Shown here: positions 23,544 to 31,839 of the stretch, piece after piece
Layout of the letters: each line of letters opens with the position of its first letter
How positions within the stretch are numbered: position 1 is the first letter of the stretch
Assembly (NCBI GenBank): GCA_964446115.1
Contig: CAYUNE010000001.1
Coordinates: forward strand, 40,011-104,010
Origin: CAYUNE01 sp964446115
Lineage (GTDB): Bacteria > Desulfobacterota > Desulfobulbia > Desulfobulbales > Desulfobulbaceae
Direction: 5' to 3'
Length of the DNA: 64,000 bases
The notes under the pieces: generated by a model
The model's input: the letters and a program-made list of their open reading frames with translations, nothing else
Database searches by the model: none
Told to the model about the DNA's origin: nothing
Translations under genes and position numbers: made by a program

Positions 23544-24796
23544 CGCAGCACCTCCCCGTCGCCTATGGGGCCACGCGGCCAGCTCGCCACTGTCATGCCG
23601 GGATATACCGTACACCCGCTGCCGATCTGAATATTGTCCGGCACCTGATTGTTCCAGCCGAACACGGAAATATTTCCCTGTTTTTCAGCGGAATTGCCGG
23701 ATCCCACCCTGACGTTGCATCCAAATGTGGTGTTGACGTCGCAGATGACCCGGTTTAAGCGGCTGTTTTTGCCCACCACGGTATTGAAAAACAAAACGGA
23801 GTCCGTCACCCTGGCTCCCTTTTCCACATGAACGCCGGGGAAGAGGATGGAGTTGCGGACCGTGCCGTCGATAATGCAGCCGTTATAGATGAGGGAGTTA
23901 TCGATTTCGGCGTTGTCCTCGACCTTAAGCGGTTGACAGTCCCGTATTCCCCGATGTTCCAGATTGGTCCTCAGGCCCCATTCCTCCATGTTGATTTTCG
24001 GTTCCGCTCCGAGCAAATCCATGCTGGTTTGCCAATATTCTTCAATGGTTCTGGTATATCCCCAGTAGCCGTCGAATTTATAGCCGTAGACCCGGGCGTT
24101 CCGCTCCATGAGCATGGGGATGATATCGCGGCCGAATTCATAGGAATCGCTCTGCTGATTTTCTTCCAGTACCCTGTAGAGCGTCTCCGGTTTGAAACAG
24201 TAGACGGTCTGTGAGGCCCAGATGGAATCGGACCGTTGCGGTTTCTCGTGATAGGAGAGCAGCCGGCCGCCCTGGGGATCTTCATCATCGATATCCGCAA
24301 CCCCGAATCGATGGGTTTCCGTTGCCGGCACCCGGATGAAGGCCGCGGTGAGATCGGCGTTTTTTTCGTTGTGGTATTGGATCAGATCCCGGTAATCCAT
24401 GTGATAGATATGATCGCCGGAGAGGATGAGGATTTCCTTGGGGTCATGATATTTGATGAAGTCGAAGTTCTGATAGACGGCATCGGCGGAACCGCGGTAC
24501 CAGTGGGGACTTTCGTAATCCTTGAAAGGCGGCAGAATGGAGATGCCGCGGTAGCGCCCGATCATATCCCAGGCCGCCCCGGTGCCGATGTGGTTGATGA
24601 GTGAGTAGCTACGGTACTGGCTGAGGATGGCAATCAGTTCGATCCCCGACTGCATCAGGTTGGAAAGGGGAAAATCGATGACCCGGGCAAATCCTCCGAA
24701 GGGCACGGCAGCCTTGGGCCGATAGCAGGTGAGAACGCCGAGTTCGTCAACCCGGCCGCCGGCCAGTATCATCGCCAGTGTGGTTGGCTTGAACAT
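23540..24796 (-). CDS. Second glucose-1-phosphate adenylyltransferase family protein (GlgC/GlgD-like)
   Basis: A 418-residue paralogue of the downstream glgC product. The N-terminal loop reads AMILAGGRVDELGVLT rather than the canonical GGxGxRL, although RPKAAVPFGG, ILSGDHIYHMDY, HEKP and the C-terminal hexapeptide repeats (IYNGCIIDGTVRNSILFPGV) are present. This variant is common in deltaproteobacterial GlgC annotations. It may be active, or act as a regulatory partner like GlgD of Firmicutes in a mixed tetramer with the next gene product. The 4-bp overlap with glgC supports joint assembly. Confidence 0.82.
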   Translation of the reverse strand: MFKPTTLAMILAGGRVDELGVLTCYRPKAAVPFGGFARVIDFPLSNLMQSGIELIAILSQYRSYSLINHIGTGAAWDMIGRYRGISILPPFKDYESPHWYRGSADAVYQNFDFIKYHDPKEILILSGDHIYHMDYRDLIQYHNEKNADLTAAFIRVPATETHRFGVADIDDEDPQGGRLLSYHEKPQRSDSIWASQTVYCFKPETLYRVLEENQQSDSYEFGRDIIPMLMERNARVYGYKFDGYWGYTRTIEEYWQTSMDLLGAEPKINMEEWGLRTNLEHRGIRDCQPLKVEDNAEIDNSLIYNGCIIDGTVRNSILFPGVHVEKGARVTDSVLFFNTVVGKNSRLNRVICDVNTTFGCNVRVGSGNSAEKQGNISVFGWNNQVPDNIQIGSGCTVYPGMTVASWPRGPIGDGEVLR

Positions 24797-24838
24797 GGAA
24801 TACCTCTGAGGGGAAAGAATCGACGGGAGTACTCTTGT

Positions 24839-24868
24839 ATTCTATTGCAAACAACGGGGTGGCGTAAA
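24839..24868 (-). promoter_or_regulatory. Possible promoter for the two glgC-type genes
   Basis: On the minus strand TTTACG (24868-24863) is followed by an 18-bp spacer and TAGAAT (24844-24839), about 40 bp before the start codon. The match is moderate. Confidence 0.4.
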
Positions 24869-24953
24869 GCCTTTTCAGGTGTTGTCGCGGCAATTTCCGC
24901 CTTTTTGAACGGTGGCGTCGGGTCCATGAAATCGTTGCCGGAAAGATTCGGTG

Positions 24954-25079
24954 CCCTGTGACCGGTTACACCATGTGCGGGGACAGGCGGGCGGGAAGGT
25001 GTTGCAATGCGGTGCCCGTTAATGCTTCCAGCCAAGGGGTAAATCAAACCGTCGGGTAGCCAACCCTGTGACTGGTTAC
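24954..25079 (+). repeat. Dispersed intergenic repeat, copy split by about 57 bp of extra sequence
   Basis: The first motif CCCTGTGACCGGTTAC (24954-24969) and the second CCCTGTGACTGGTTAC (25064-25079) flank the usual spacer (GCCAAGGGGTAAAT ... CCGTCGGGTAGCCAA, 25030-25063). About 57 bp of unrelated sequence lies between the first motif and the spacer. The element ends about 3 nt from the stop codon of the DHH gene. Confidence 0.65.
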
Positions 25080-25082
25080 CGT

Positions 25083-26120
25083 TTATTTCATATGATTGGT
25101 TGCCAATCGTTTCAGGGTGCGGGTGGTGAATTCCAGGTTTTCCCGCAGGGGGAGGTTTTTGAGGGGCACCTCCGCCCTGGCCGCCTCCTTGTGGCCGCCG
25201 GCCGAGCCATACTCGTCGAATATCCGCTTGGCCAGTTTGCCGGCATGTTTCCGATAGCCGTCGCAACGAAAGATGACGGTGAGGCGGGAGCCGTTGATGC
25301 CCGACACCAACACCCAGTCCAGTTGATCGACCTGATTGAGAAAATCAGCGATGATCACCAGGATATCAGGAGTGTTGACCTTGCCCAGATGGACATAGGC
25401 CCGCCGCTTGCTGACCAGGAGTTCGTCCAGGGCGAGTTTGAAGAAACGGAGTTCGGAACGGCGCAGTTCCGAGAGCTCGAATTTCCGTACCAGGTTACGG
25501 TTGGCGATGCTGAAGAGGTAGCGGAAAGATCTGCCGTCGGCAAGCTGGGCCTTTTTTTCAAAGTTCGAGGTATCGACCTTGATGCCGTAAAACAGGGCGG
25601 TTGCCAGGGAAACAGAGGGTTTCATGTCCGCGGCCCGCAGATATTCCACCATCATGGAGGCCACGGCCCCGTATTCAGGCCTGATATCGATGAAGTCGGC
25701 ATCCCAACCTGAGGTGATGGGATGGTGGTCGATGACAACGTCGAAGTTGAACTTTTCGAAACAGGGCATATGGTTGGGCTGGGAGTCCACCAGGATTTTC
25801 TTGGTATAGTCTTCCATGACCAGGGTGTGGCACCTCTCCATCTCGATTTTGAGCCGTTCGACCATGGTGATGTTGTTGAGCCGGGTGATCTTGTTGGGAT
25901 AGGCGATGGTGACGTTTTTAACCCGATAGCGCAGCAATCTCTTGAGGGTCAGGGCACTGGAGATGGCATCCGGGTCGGCACAGATCAGGATCAGGACGTT
26001 GTCTTCCTTGTTGAAAACATTCCAGAAACCGTTGAGCCGGTCTTTGGCGGAAAACCGGTGCGGACTGGCAGTGACCGTGCCGTCTATTTTTTCCAGATGT
26101 TTCACTTTTTTGCGTCCCAT
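25083..26120 (-). CDS. DHH-family phosphoesterase (NrnA/RecJ-like)
   Basis: A 345-residue cytoplasmic protein with a DHH domain (ILICADPDAISSA, DSQPNH, VVIDHHPITSGWD) and a C-terminal DHHA1 domain with GSAGGHKEAARAE. Proteins of this build are oligoribonucleases/nanoRNases or pAp or cyclic-dinucleotide phosphodiesterases; which of these applies cannot be told. The annotated ATG at 26120 has no Shine-Dalgarno and is directly preceded by a hairpin plus seven T residues. A GTG 15 bp further in (26105), after GGGACGC, may be the true start. It probably forms its own unit upstream of the glgC pair. Confidence 0.82.
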   Translation of the reverse strand: MGRKKVKHLEKIDGTVTASPHRFSAKDRLNGFWNVFNKEDNVLILICADPDAISSALTLKRLLRYRVKNVTIAYPNKITRLNNITMVERLKIEMERCHTLVMEDYTKKILVDSQPNHMPCFEKFNFDVVIDHHPITSGWDADFIDIRPEYGAVASMMVEYLRAADMKPSVSLATALFYGIKVDTSNFEKKAQLADGRSFRYLFSIANRNLVRKFELSELRRSELRFFKLALDELLVSKRRAYVHLGKVNTPDILVIIADFLNQVDQLDWVLVSGINGSRLTVIFRCDGYRKHAGKLAKRIFDEYGSAGGHKEAARAEVPLKNLPLRENLEFTTRTLKRLATNHMK

Positions 26121-26160
26121 AAAAAAACCACTATCTCACGGAAGAATGGGAGAAAGTGGT
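26121..26160 (-). promoter_or_regulatory. Terminator-like hairpin with T-run directly before the DHH gene start
   Basis: On the minus strand, 26160-26150 pairs with 26137-26127 (11 positions with one mismatch; outer ACCACT/AGTGGT) over a 12-nt loop. It is followed at once by seven T residues (26127-26121) and the ATG. This could be a terminator for a leader transcript or an attenuator. Confidence 0.5.
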
Positions 26161-26331
26161 CCGCTGCATGGTCGTTGGACAAGGATGTTTTCTGACGCTG
26201 TCGTCAACAATGATCATGAAGAGATGCTCTTTGTTTTGTCTGTGCCCACCAGGATGGGATGACCATGGATCGTATCATTGAATCGTGAAAAGAATAGTAC
26301 CATATGAGCATTGAAAAGCAAGCCCCCGATC

Positions 26332-27975
26332 CTAGGCGCTTTGAAAAAACGGAACCGACGGGAAAAGGGAGGGGTCGGTATGGGGGATGAATCTGGAGCC
26401 GGAAAAGCGGATCATGAACTCCTGGTTGACGTTGAGTTCGATATAGGTGATGCGTCCCGGAATCGCCATGCTGCGCTTTCGAACCGCCTCGTCGGTGAGG
26501 ATCAGCTCTGCGCCGCGCAGTGAGCTGTTGCCCAGGGAGCGGTAGGTGGAAAGAGGCAGGTCAGGCAGCATACCCAGGGTGATGGCCCGTTGAGGATCGA
26601 TATGTTTGCCGAAGGCGCCGGCCACGAAGATGGTGTCGATATCCGTGAACTCGAGGTCCACCTGGGCCACCAGGGTGGTGAGAATGGCATACATCGCCGC
26701 TTTGGAACGGATCAGCGAATCAAGATCGATCTGGTTGACGATGACGTCATGCTGATGGGCGGCTTTTTCCGCCGGAGCCACCAGGAAGCGTCCGCCCCCT
26801 TCATCCCGGAGCAGGTGCTGCCGTAAAAAGGCGGCGTGTTGCGGGGATTCCGGCTCGATATCGGTCCTGAATTTGCCCCGCAGATCAATGATCCTGGCGA
26901 GATAGAGCTCGGCCACCAGGTCGATGAGGCCGGAACCGCAGAGCCCGGCGGGAGGAGCGGAATCAATGGTGCGATAGTCCAGGTGCCAGGTATCGGTATC
27001 GAGCCGAACCCGGTCGATGGCACCGGGACCGGCCCGCATGCCCATACCGGCCACGCCACCCTCGAGTGCCGGTCCGGCGGCACCGGCGCAGGCAATCAGC
27101 CAGTCGCGGTTGCCGAGGATAACCTCGGCGTTGGTGCCCACGTCGATGAGCATGGCGGGTTTTTGCGCTCCGTCGAGGCCGCTGGTCAGGATGCCGCTGA
27201 TGAGATCGCCGCCGAAATAGCTGCCGATGCTGGGGAGAATCCAGAGCGGAGCAGCCTGGTGGATGTCGATATCCAGCTCGCGGGCCGCGCAGGGGTCCGG
27301 GGCATTGACCATGGGGATATAGGGTTCGCGACAGATGTGGTGAGGGCTGAGGTTCAGCAACAGGTGAACCATGGTGGTGTTGCCGGAGATGCAGCAGGCC
27401 CGGATCCCGTTTCGCTGAATTCCCGCCTGACCGCAGAGATCGGTCAAGAGGTCGTTGATGGAGGTGATGATGCACTCGTGGAGGATCTGCAGACCGGTTG
27501 CGGCGCCGGCGGGACGGTCTTTTCCGGTGGCGCCGCAACCTGGAATGTCGTTGCGGTCGGCAAAGTGAATGCGGCTGAGAATATCATCGCCATATTTTAT
27601 CTGACTGTTTTCGCCATGGGCCCGGGCCAAACGTTTGCCGCTTGCGGAATCGAGGAGGACGCCCTCCAGATGGGTGGTGCCGAGGTCAATGGCCGCCACC
27701 GGCACGGTGGACGGAGTCTGCGGCAGGAAATCGACAATTTCCACTGCCGCGGGCAGCATGTTGAGCAGGGCCGTCCCCCGGAAGCCGTGACGCCGGAATG
27801 ATGCCGCCGTTTCCGCCATCCGCGCCCGGGGGATCACCAGGGGACGCCCGGCTTCATCTCCGCTCAGGCCCTCATGCACCGCTTTTTTCAATCTGTCCAG
27901 ATCAGCGGTATTGTCACCGAGATCAGGTGGCGGCGCCTCAAGGGCCAGGCAGCGGACCAGGGGATTTTTTGCCAT
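26332..27975 (-). CDS. ASKHA-domain protein related to RACo (DUF4445), lacking the ferredoxin domain
   Basis: A 547-residue protein. After a short linker-like start (PPPDLGDNTADLDRLKKAV), it has the ASKHA ATPase signature VAAIDLGTTHLEGVLLD, then ISGNTTMVHLLL, MLIDVGTNAEVILG, ACAGAAGPALEGG, and the C-terminal FVAGAFGKHIDP. RACo proteins reactivate corrinoid proteins by ATP-driven one-electron reduction, and they normally begin with a 2Fe-2S ferredoxin domain. Here the protein starts exactly where that domain would end. An in-frame TGA lies 18 bp before the ATG, so no ferredoxin domain can be encoded upstream in frame. Reducing power would have to come from another protein, or the role differs. 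No corrinoid protein is encoded nearby. Confidence 0.8.
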   Translation of the reverse strand: MAKNPLVRCLALEAPPPDLGDNTADLDRLKKAVHEGLSGDEAGRPLVIPRARMAETAASFRRHGFRGTALLNMLPAAVEIVDFLPQTPSTVPVAAIDLGTTHLEGVLLDSASGKRLARAHGENSQIKYGDDILSRIHFADRNDIPGCGATGKDRPAGAATGLQILHECIITSINDLLTDLCGQAGIQRNGIRACCISGNTTMVHLLLNLSPHHICREPYIPMVNAPDPCAARELDIDIHQAAPLWILPSIGSYFGGDLISGILTSGLDGAQKPAMLIDVGTNAEVILGNRDWLIACAGAAGPALEGGVAGMGMRAGPGAIDRVRLDTDTWHLDYRTIDSAPPAGLCGSGLIDLVAELYLARIIDLRGKFRTDIEPESPQHAAFLRQHLLRDEGGGRFLVAPAEKAAHQHDVIVNQIDLDSLIRSKAAMYAILTTLVAQVDLEFTDIDTIFVAGAFGKHIDPQRAITLGMLPDLPLSTYRSLGNSSLRGAELILTDEAVRKRSMAIPGRITYIELNVNQEFMIRFSGSRFIPHTDPSLFPSVPFFQSA

Positions 27976-28016
27976 ATTATCGCAGGATAATCACTAACGG
28001 CAATGATGTTATCCGG

Positions 28017-29048
28017 TTACAGCTGTTTCGGCTGCTCCGGCGAGGACCAGAATTTGAATCCCAGGGAGATGTAGGCGGAAAACTGACTGCTCTCCACCTC
28101 CTCGGCCAGGTGATGATCGTATGATCCGTAGAAGAAAGCGCTGGAGTCGCCGTCGGCTGTGATGTAGGTGTAGTCAAGGCCTGCGGCGGCAAAAAAACGG
28201 GGCGAGAAGTCATAACGGGTGCCCACCGACAGCATCAGGGCTTCGCCTTCGAGATCACCCTTGTTCATCTTGTTACGGTAGATGTGATGGTCGGTGTCGT
28301 CAACATCGATGACCGGAGCATAGGCGAGTTTGCCGCTGAAGCTCCAGGGACCGTTGCCGCCGGAACCCGCCTTGAGCATGAGATAGGGTATCTTGTAGTT
28401 GATGTCGTAGGTCAGGCCGACCTCGCCGTCGCCGTTATAGTCAAAACCCGGAAGACCCGATGGTGAGTACTGGCGTATCAACTGGTTGTCGAAGCTGAAA
28501 TCCTGGTGCAGGTAGCCGCCGCCGGCTGCCAGCCAGAAATCCTGACGCCGCAGGAATTTGTAAGCGGCGTCGATATCGATGATGGTGGCGGAATAGTCTT
28601 CCACCCGGCTCTCGGAGTAAACGTCCAGCCGGCCCGGGTTGCCTGCGGTAATCCAGTCGCGGTCGATAAAGTTGTCGTCCGGGTCGGTCAGTGCCTTTTT
28701 CAGGGCACCGCTGATGATGACCTTGTCGTTGAATTCGGCGCCGAAGCGGATGGAAAGCATGGTGCTGTCCAGCGGAAATTCCAGCTCACTGAATGGGAAG
28801 TGACCGTCGAACCTGGTGCCGTCAGGCAAAAAGACCGGAAAACCGATACGATAGCTTGTGTCACCTCCCATCTGTTCGACTCCGGCCGAGATCCACGACC
28901 TGGCCCGTCCCGAGATCTGTTTCACCGGTTCCACATTGATGGAGGCCGAAGTCGCGGCAACCGCGTCCGGCGCTGCACCACCGAAAGTTCCCAGCAACAT
29001 GACCGCTGCAAAACCGCCTGCAATATGAGTGGCAACTATTTTTCTCAT
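28017..29048 (-). CDS. Omptin-like outer-membrane protease
   Basis: A 343-residue exported beta-barrel protein. ATG at 29048 was chosen because it is preceded by CAGGAGAACAAGAA and begins a normal signal peptide (MRKIVATHIAGGFAAVMLLG ... AVAA); the frame is open further upstream but would overlap metF. Similarity to OmpT is seen in sequence order: FIDRDWITAGNPG matches the VDQDWMDSSNPG region (Asp-x-Asp of the active site), and YKIPYLMLKAG plus DVDDTDHHIY match KMPYIGLTG and the NDEH region (Asp-x-His). Four catalytic positions therefore appear conserved. The C-terminus ends in a typical beta-strand (AYISLGFKFW), though the last residues are SPEQPKQL. Omptins cleave peptides at the cell surface, usually with help from LPS. 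Confidence 0.66.
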   Translation of the reverse strand: MRKIVATHIAGGFAAVMLLGTFGGAAPDAVAATSASINVEPVKQISGRARSWISAGVEQMGGDTSYRIGFPVFLPDGTRFDGHFPFSELEFPLDSTMLSIRFGAEFNDKVIISGALKKALTDPDDNFIDRDWITAGNPGRLDVYSESRVEDYSATIIDIDAAYKFLRRQDFWLAAGGGYLHQDFSFDNQLIRQYSPSGLPGFDYNGDGEVGLTYDINYKIPYLMLKAGSGGNGPWSFSGKLAYAPVIDVDDTDHHIYRNKMNKGDLEGEALMLSVGTRYDFSPRFFAAAGLDYTYITADGDSSAFFYGSYDHHLAEEVESSQFSAYISLGFKFWSSPEQPKQL

Positions 29049-29131
29049 TTCTTGTTCTCCTGTTGTTTTGGGCATCATGATGAATAATTCAACGGAAATA
29101 TCCCTGCAGTACCAGTGGGGCACTCCGCCTA

Positions 29132-29160
29132 TACATACCCGGAATGGAACAGGTTGTCGA
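29132..29160 (-). promoter_or_regulatory. Probable promoter of the omptin-like gene
   Basis: On the minus strand TCGACA (29160-29155), 17-bp spacer, TATGTA (29137-29132). It lies in the 137-bp gap after metF, so the omptin-like gene can be transcribed on its own. Confidence 0.42.
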
Positions 29161-29185
29161 TAAAAAGCGGTATCGGCGGCCGGGA

Positions 29186-30721
29186 TCAGCGGCGGAAATG
29201 GTTGATCCAGGAAGAGGATTGGTCCCGCGACCAGTCCTTGGGGGGCAGGGTGTTGAAGCCGCACTTTGCGGTTGTCCCCCCGGGTGGGAAAATGCGTCCG
29301 GCAAGCCGCACGTAGAAACAGAGTCGGTCCGGATGAACTTCGCAATGTCCGAACCTGGAGCCGCCGCATGGGCCATTGAGAAGGTTTTTCGGACAGCCGG
29401 ACTGGGGACAGAGATAGCCGCTGTAAGCCAGGGTGCATTCTCCGCACATGCGGCAGGAAAAGAGAATGACCTTAACGATGCGTTCCACCAGGGTGAGAAA
29501 ACGGGTACGGCGTTTTCCCCGGCCGCAGAAGAGGCAGAAGGCGCGAAAGGGTCTGCCCAGGGGACCACGGCCGCTGAAGAGGAGGTGGTGGACGGCGCTG
29601 TTGATCAGGTATGCGAGTCGCAGCCGCATGGGCCTACGGCGTGGTGAGGGGATATCCGAATTCCGTTCCGGGCTTAAATTTGCTTTGAAGTAGTACCAGG
29701 TTCCCGGCATCGGGAAGTGGATTTCCACCGGATCGGAGCTTCGATGGTGATGGATCTCTTCCGCCCGATCGAGAATAAAACGGATTTTATCAAAATCCAG
29801 GAGGTTGCCGCCCAGATGGACCCCCGCATATCCCATTTGCCTGAGCCGGGCGACGAGTCCGGCGGCGCGGCTGAGACGGGCCTCTTCGCCCCGGTCGGGG
29901 GAGCGGGCCTCCCGTTCCATGGTCGCTATCAGCTCCCGGGAGAGCATGGCTCCCGGCACTCCGCCCCTGAGCATACAACGGGCAACTCCCAGGGAGGGAA
30001 TAAAGACGTTGGCCAAAAGGGGTACGGTAAGCCCGGCCAGGCGGCAGAAACGAATCAGTTCGTCGAATTTCCGGAGGTCGTAGCCAAGCTGGGTGATGAC
30101 GAATCCGGCTCCGGCCTGGAGCTTGCACTTGAGTTTTTCATACTGCCACACCTGTTCCGCCGCCGTGGTTTTGAAGGGCGAGACCACGCAGCCGAGGAAA
30201 AAGGGAGTCTGCCGGACAACGGACTCCGGGAGGGGCTGCTGTCCGGTATCAAGAAATTCCTCCCGCATATCGTCAAAGAGGTGTAATGTCTGCACACTGT
30301 CGAGATCAAAGACCGGTTTGGCCTGTCCGTAATAGCCGGGCCTGGGGAAATCACCGCCCATGACCAGCAGTGAGTGGAAACCGCGGCGGTGATAGAGGAG
30401 AATATGACTTTTGATCTGGTTGCGGTTTTTATCCTTGAGCGAGAAGTGGATGAGCGGCTCGATGCCGATCCGCCGGATTTCCGAGCCCAGGGCGATGGGG
30501 GCCAGGGCCGGATGGCCGCCGGCATTGTCGGTGATGGAAAGGGCCTTGATGCGGCCGTCCGCCGCCGCCCGCCCGGCAAACTCCAGCAGCCGGTCCACCT
30601 TGCTGCCGCCGGCCGCCTGTCCGGGAACCAGTTCATAGGTAATGGTGAACTCGTCGGCATCGACCAGGGAGTGAAAAAAAGCGTTGTCCCTTATGTGCCG
30701 TGGTGTTGGGGTGTTATCCAT
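29186..30721 (-). CDS. metF: Methylenetetrahydrofolate reductase with cysteine-rich C-terminal domain
   Basis: A 511-residue protein. The first 310 residues are a MetF-type TIM barrel (FTITYELVPGQAAGG, LSITDNAGGHPALAPIALG, LLVMGGDFPRPGYYG, GAGFVITQLGYDLRKF). The last 130 residues form the methylene-THF reductase C-terminal domain, with cysteines in CLFCGRGKR, SCRMCGECTLAYSGYLCP and GCPKNLLNGPCGGSRFGHCEV that probably bind metal or Fe-S. Such longer proteins occur in anaerobes with the Wood-Ljungdahl pathway, where electrons may come from partner proteins rather than NADH. No other pathway gene is adjacent. It is divergent from the AmgK-like gene, with 35 bp between start codons. Confidence 0.83.
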   Translation of the reverse strand: MDNTPTPRHIRDNAFFHSLVDADEFTITYELVPGQAAGGSKVDRLLEFAGRAAADGRIKALSITDNAGGHPALAPIALGSEIRRIGIEPLIHFSLKDKNRNQIKSHILLYHRRGFHSLLVMGGDFPRPGYYGQAKPVFDLDSVQTLHLFDDMREEFLDTGQQPLPESVVRQTPFFLGCVVSPFKTTAAEQVWQYEKLKCKLQAGAGFVITQLGYDLRKFDELIRFCRLAGLTVPLLANVFIPSLGVARCMLRGGVPGAMLSRELIATMEREARSPDRGEEARLSRAAGLVARLRQMGYAGVHLGGNLLDFDKIRFILDRAEEIHHHRSSDPVEIHFPMPGTWYYFKANLSPERNSDIPSPRRRPMRLRLAYLINSAVHHLLFSGRGPLGRPFRAFCLFCGRGKRRTRFLTLVERIVKVILFSCRMCGECTLAYSGYLCPQSGCPKNLLNGPCGGSRFGHCEVHPDRLCFYVRLAGRIFPPGGTTAKCGFNTLPPKDWSRDQSSSWINHFRR

Positions 30722-30756
30722 GGATACGTGACCAGGCCGTACATACCGTCGATATT

Positions 30757-31839
30757 ATGAATTCTGCTTCTTCCACTATACCTTTTTTACGACAACTTGC
30801 CTGCCGTTTACTTGCGGACGCCGGGTATGCCGACTGGTGCCGCGGTTATCCGGAAATCATCCGGCTTGCGGGAGACGGGTCCCAGCGCCGCTTCTACCGG
30901 CTGGAAGCGGGCAGCCGTCGCAGGAGAACCTTTCTGCTGGTCGCGCCTGCCTCAGGGCATGGTCGCAACCTGGCGGAGGCGGGATCAGCCTTTCTCATCG
31001 GCCGCCACCTCCACGGCCGGGGAATTCCGGTGCCGGAAATATACGCCTTTGATCCCGATTCCGGCCTGATAATCTGTGAGGACTTCGGCAACGAGCTCCT
31101 CTATGATCTGGTGCGACCGCAGGCGGCGGGAAGACGCAAAGAGGCGCTGCAAAGATTCTACCCCCAGGCGGTTGCCCTGCTTGCCCGGATGCAGGTGCGC
31201 GGCGCTGCGGGATTTGATCCGTCCTGGTGCTGGCAGAGCCGCCGTTATGACCGGAGGCTGATGATCCAGCGGGAATCAGATTACTTTCTCGATGCGTTTT
31301 GCCGTCATTACCTGGGGATGGTCGCCATCGACCCCCGGGTGCGCCGGGACTGTCTCCGCCTGGCCGGCAAGGCGGCTGCTGCTCCCGCTGATTTTTTTCT
31401 GCACCGTGATTTCCAGTGTCGCAACCTCATGGTGCGGCAGGGTCGGATCGGGATAATCGATTTTCAGGGCGGGCGGCTCGGACCGCTGGCCTATGACCTC
31501 GCCTCGCTGCTCATCGATCCCTATGCGGATCTTGCCGCCGGCTTCCAGGACGAGTTGCTTCACCTCTATCTCAAAGAGCTCACAAGTCTTATTTCCTATG
31601 ATGTCAAACGATTCCGGCAGGAGTACCAGGTGCTGGCCCTGCAGAGAAACCTGCAGATAGTGGGAGCCTTTGCCTTTCTTTCCGGTCAGCGTCACAAGCC
31701 GTTTTTCCGCCGTTACATCGCACCCTCGCTGCAGGGCCTGCGCACCCGGCTTGCCAAACCGGAGGGCGATGATTATCCTGCCCTCAGAAAACTCACGGCC
31801 CATTGCCACAAGCTGCTTGAAAATGAAGAAAAACAGTAA
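30757..31839 (+). CDS. AmgK-like sugar/aminoglycoside phosphotransferase family kinase
   Basis: A 360-residue kinase of the aminoglycoside phosphotransferase fold. The catalytic loop is FFLHRDFQCRNLMV and the magnesium-binding stretch IIDFQGGRLGPLAYDLASLL. The nucleotide-binding N-lobe has LAGDGSQRRFYRL. This pattern fits AmgK, the cell-wall sugar kinase (N-acetylmuramate and N-acetylglucosamine at C1) of the peptidoglycan recycling route. In Pseudomonas the next gene is murU, which is absent here; instead the gene overlaps der by 17 bp. ATG at 30757 was chosen as the start; an in-frame start at 30700 would overlap metF's start region. Confidence 0.65.
   Translation: MNSASSTIPFLRQLACRLLADAGYADWCRGYPEIIRLAGDGSQRRFYRLEAGSRRRRTFLLVAPASGHGRNLAEAGSAFLIGRHLHGRGIPVPEIYAFDPDSGLIICEDFGNELLYDLVRPQAAGRRKEALQRFYPQAVALLARMQVRGAAGFDPSWCWQSRRYDRRLMIQRESDYFLDAFCRHYLGMVAIDPRVRRDCLRLAGKAAAAPADFFLHRDFQCRNLMVRQGRIGIIDFQGGRLGPLAYDLASLLIDPYADLAAGFQDELLHLYLKELTSLISYDVKRFRQEYQVLALQRNLQIVGAFAFLSGQRHKPFFRRYIAPSLQGLRTRLAKPEGDDYPALRKLTAHCHKLLENEEKQ

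Noticed and set aside
28017..29447. Longer start for the omptin-like protein
   Set aside because: The extra 133 codons lie mostly within metF on the same strand in another frame and lack any signal peptide; ATG 29048 has a good ribosome-binding site and begins a signal peptide.
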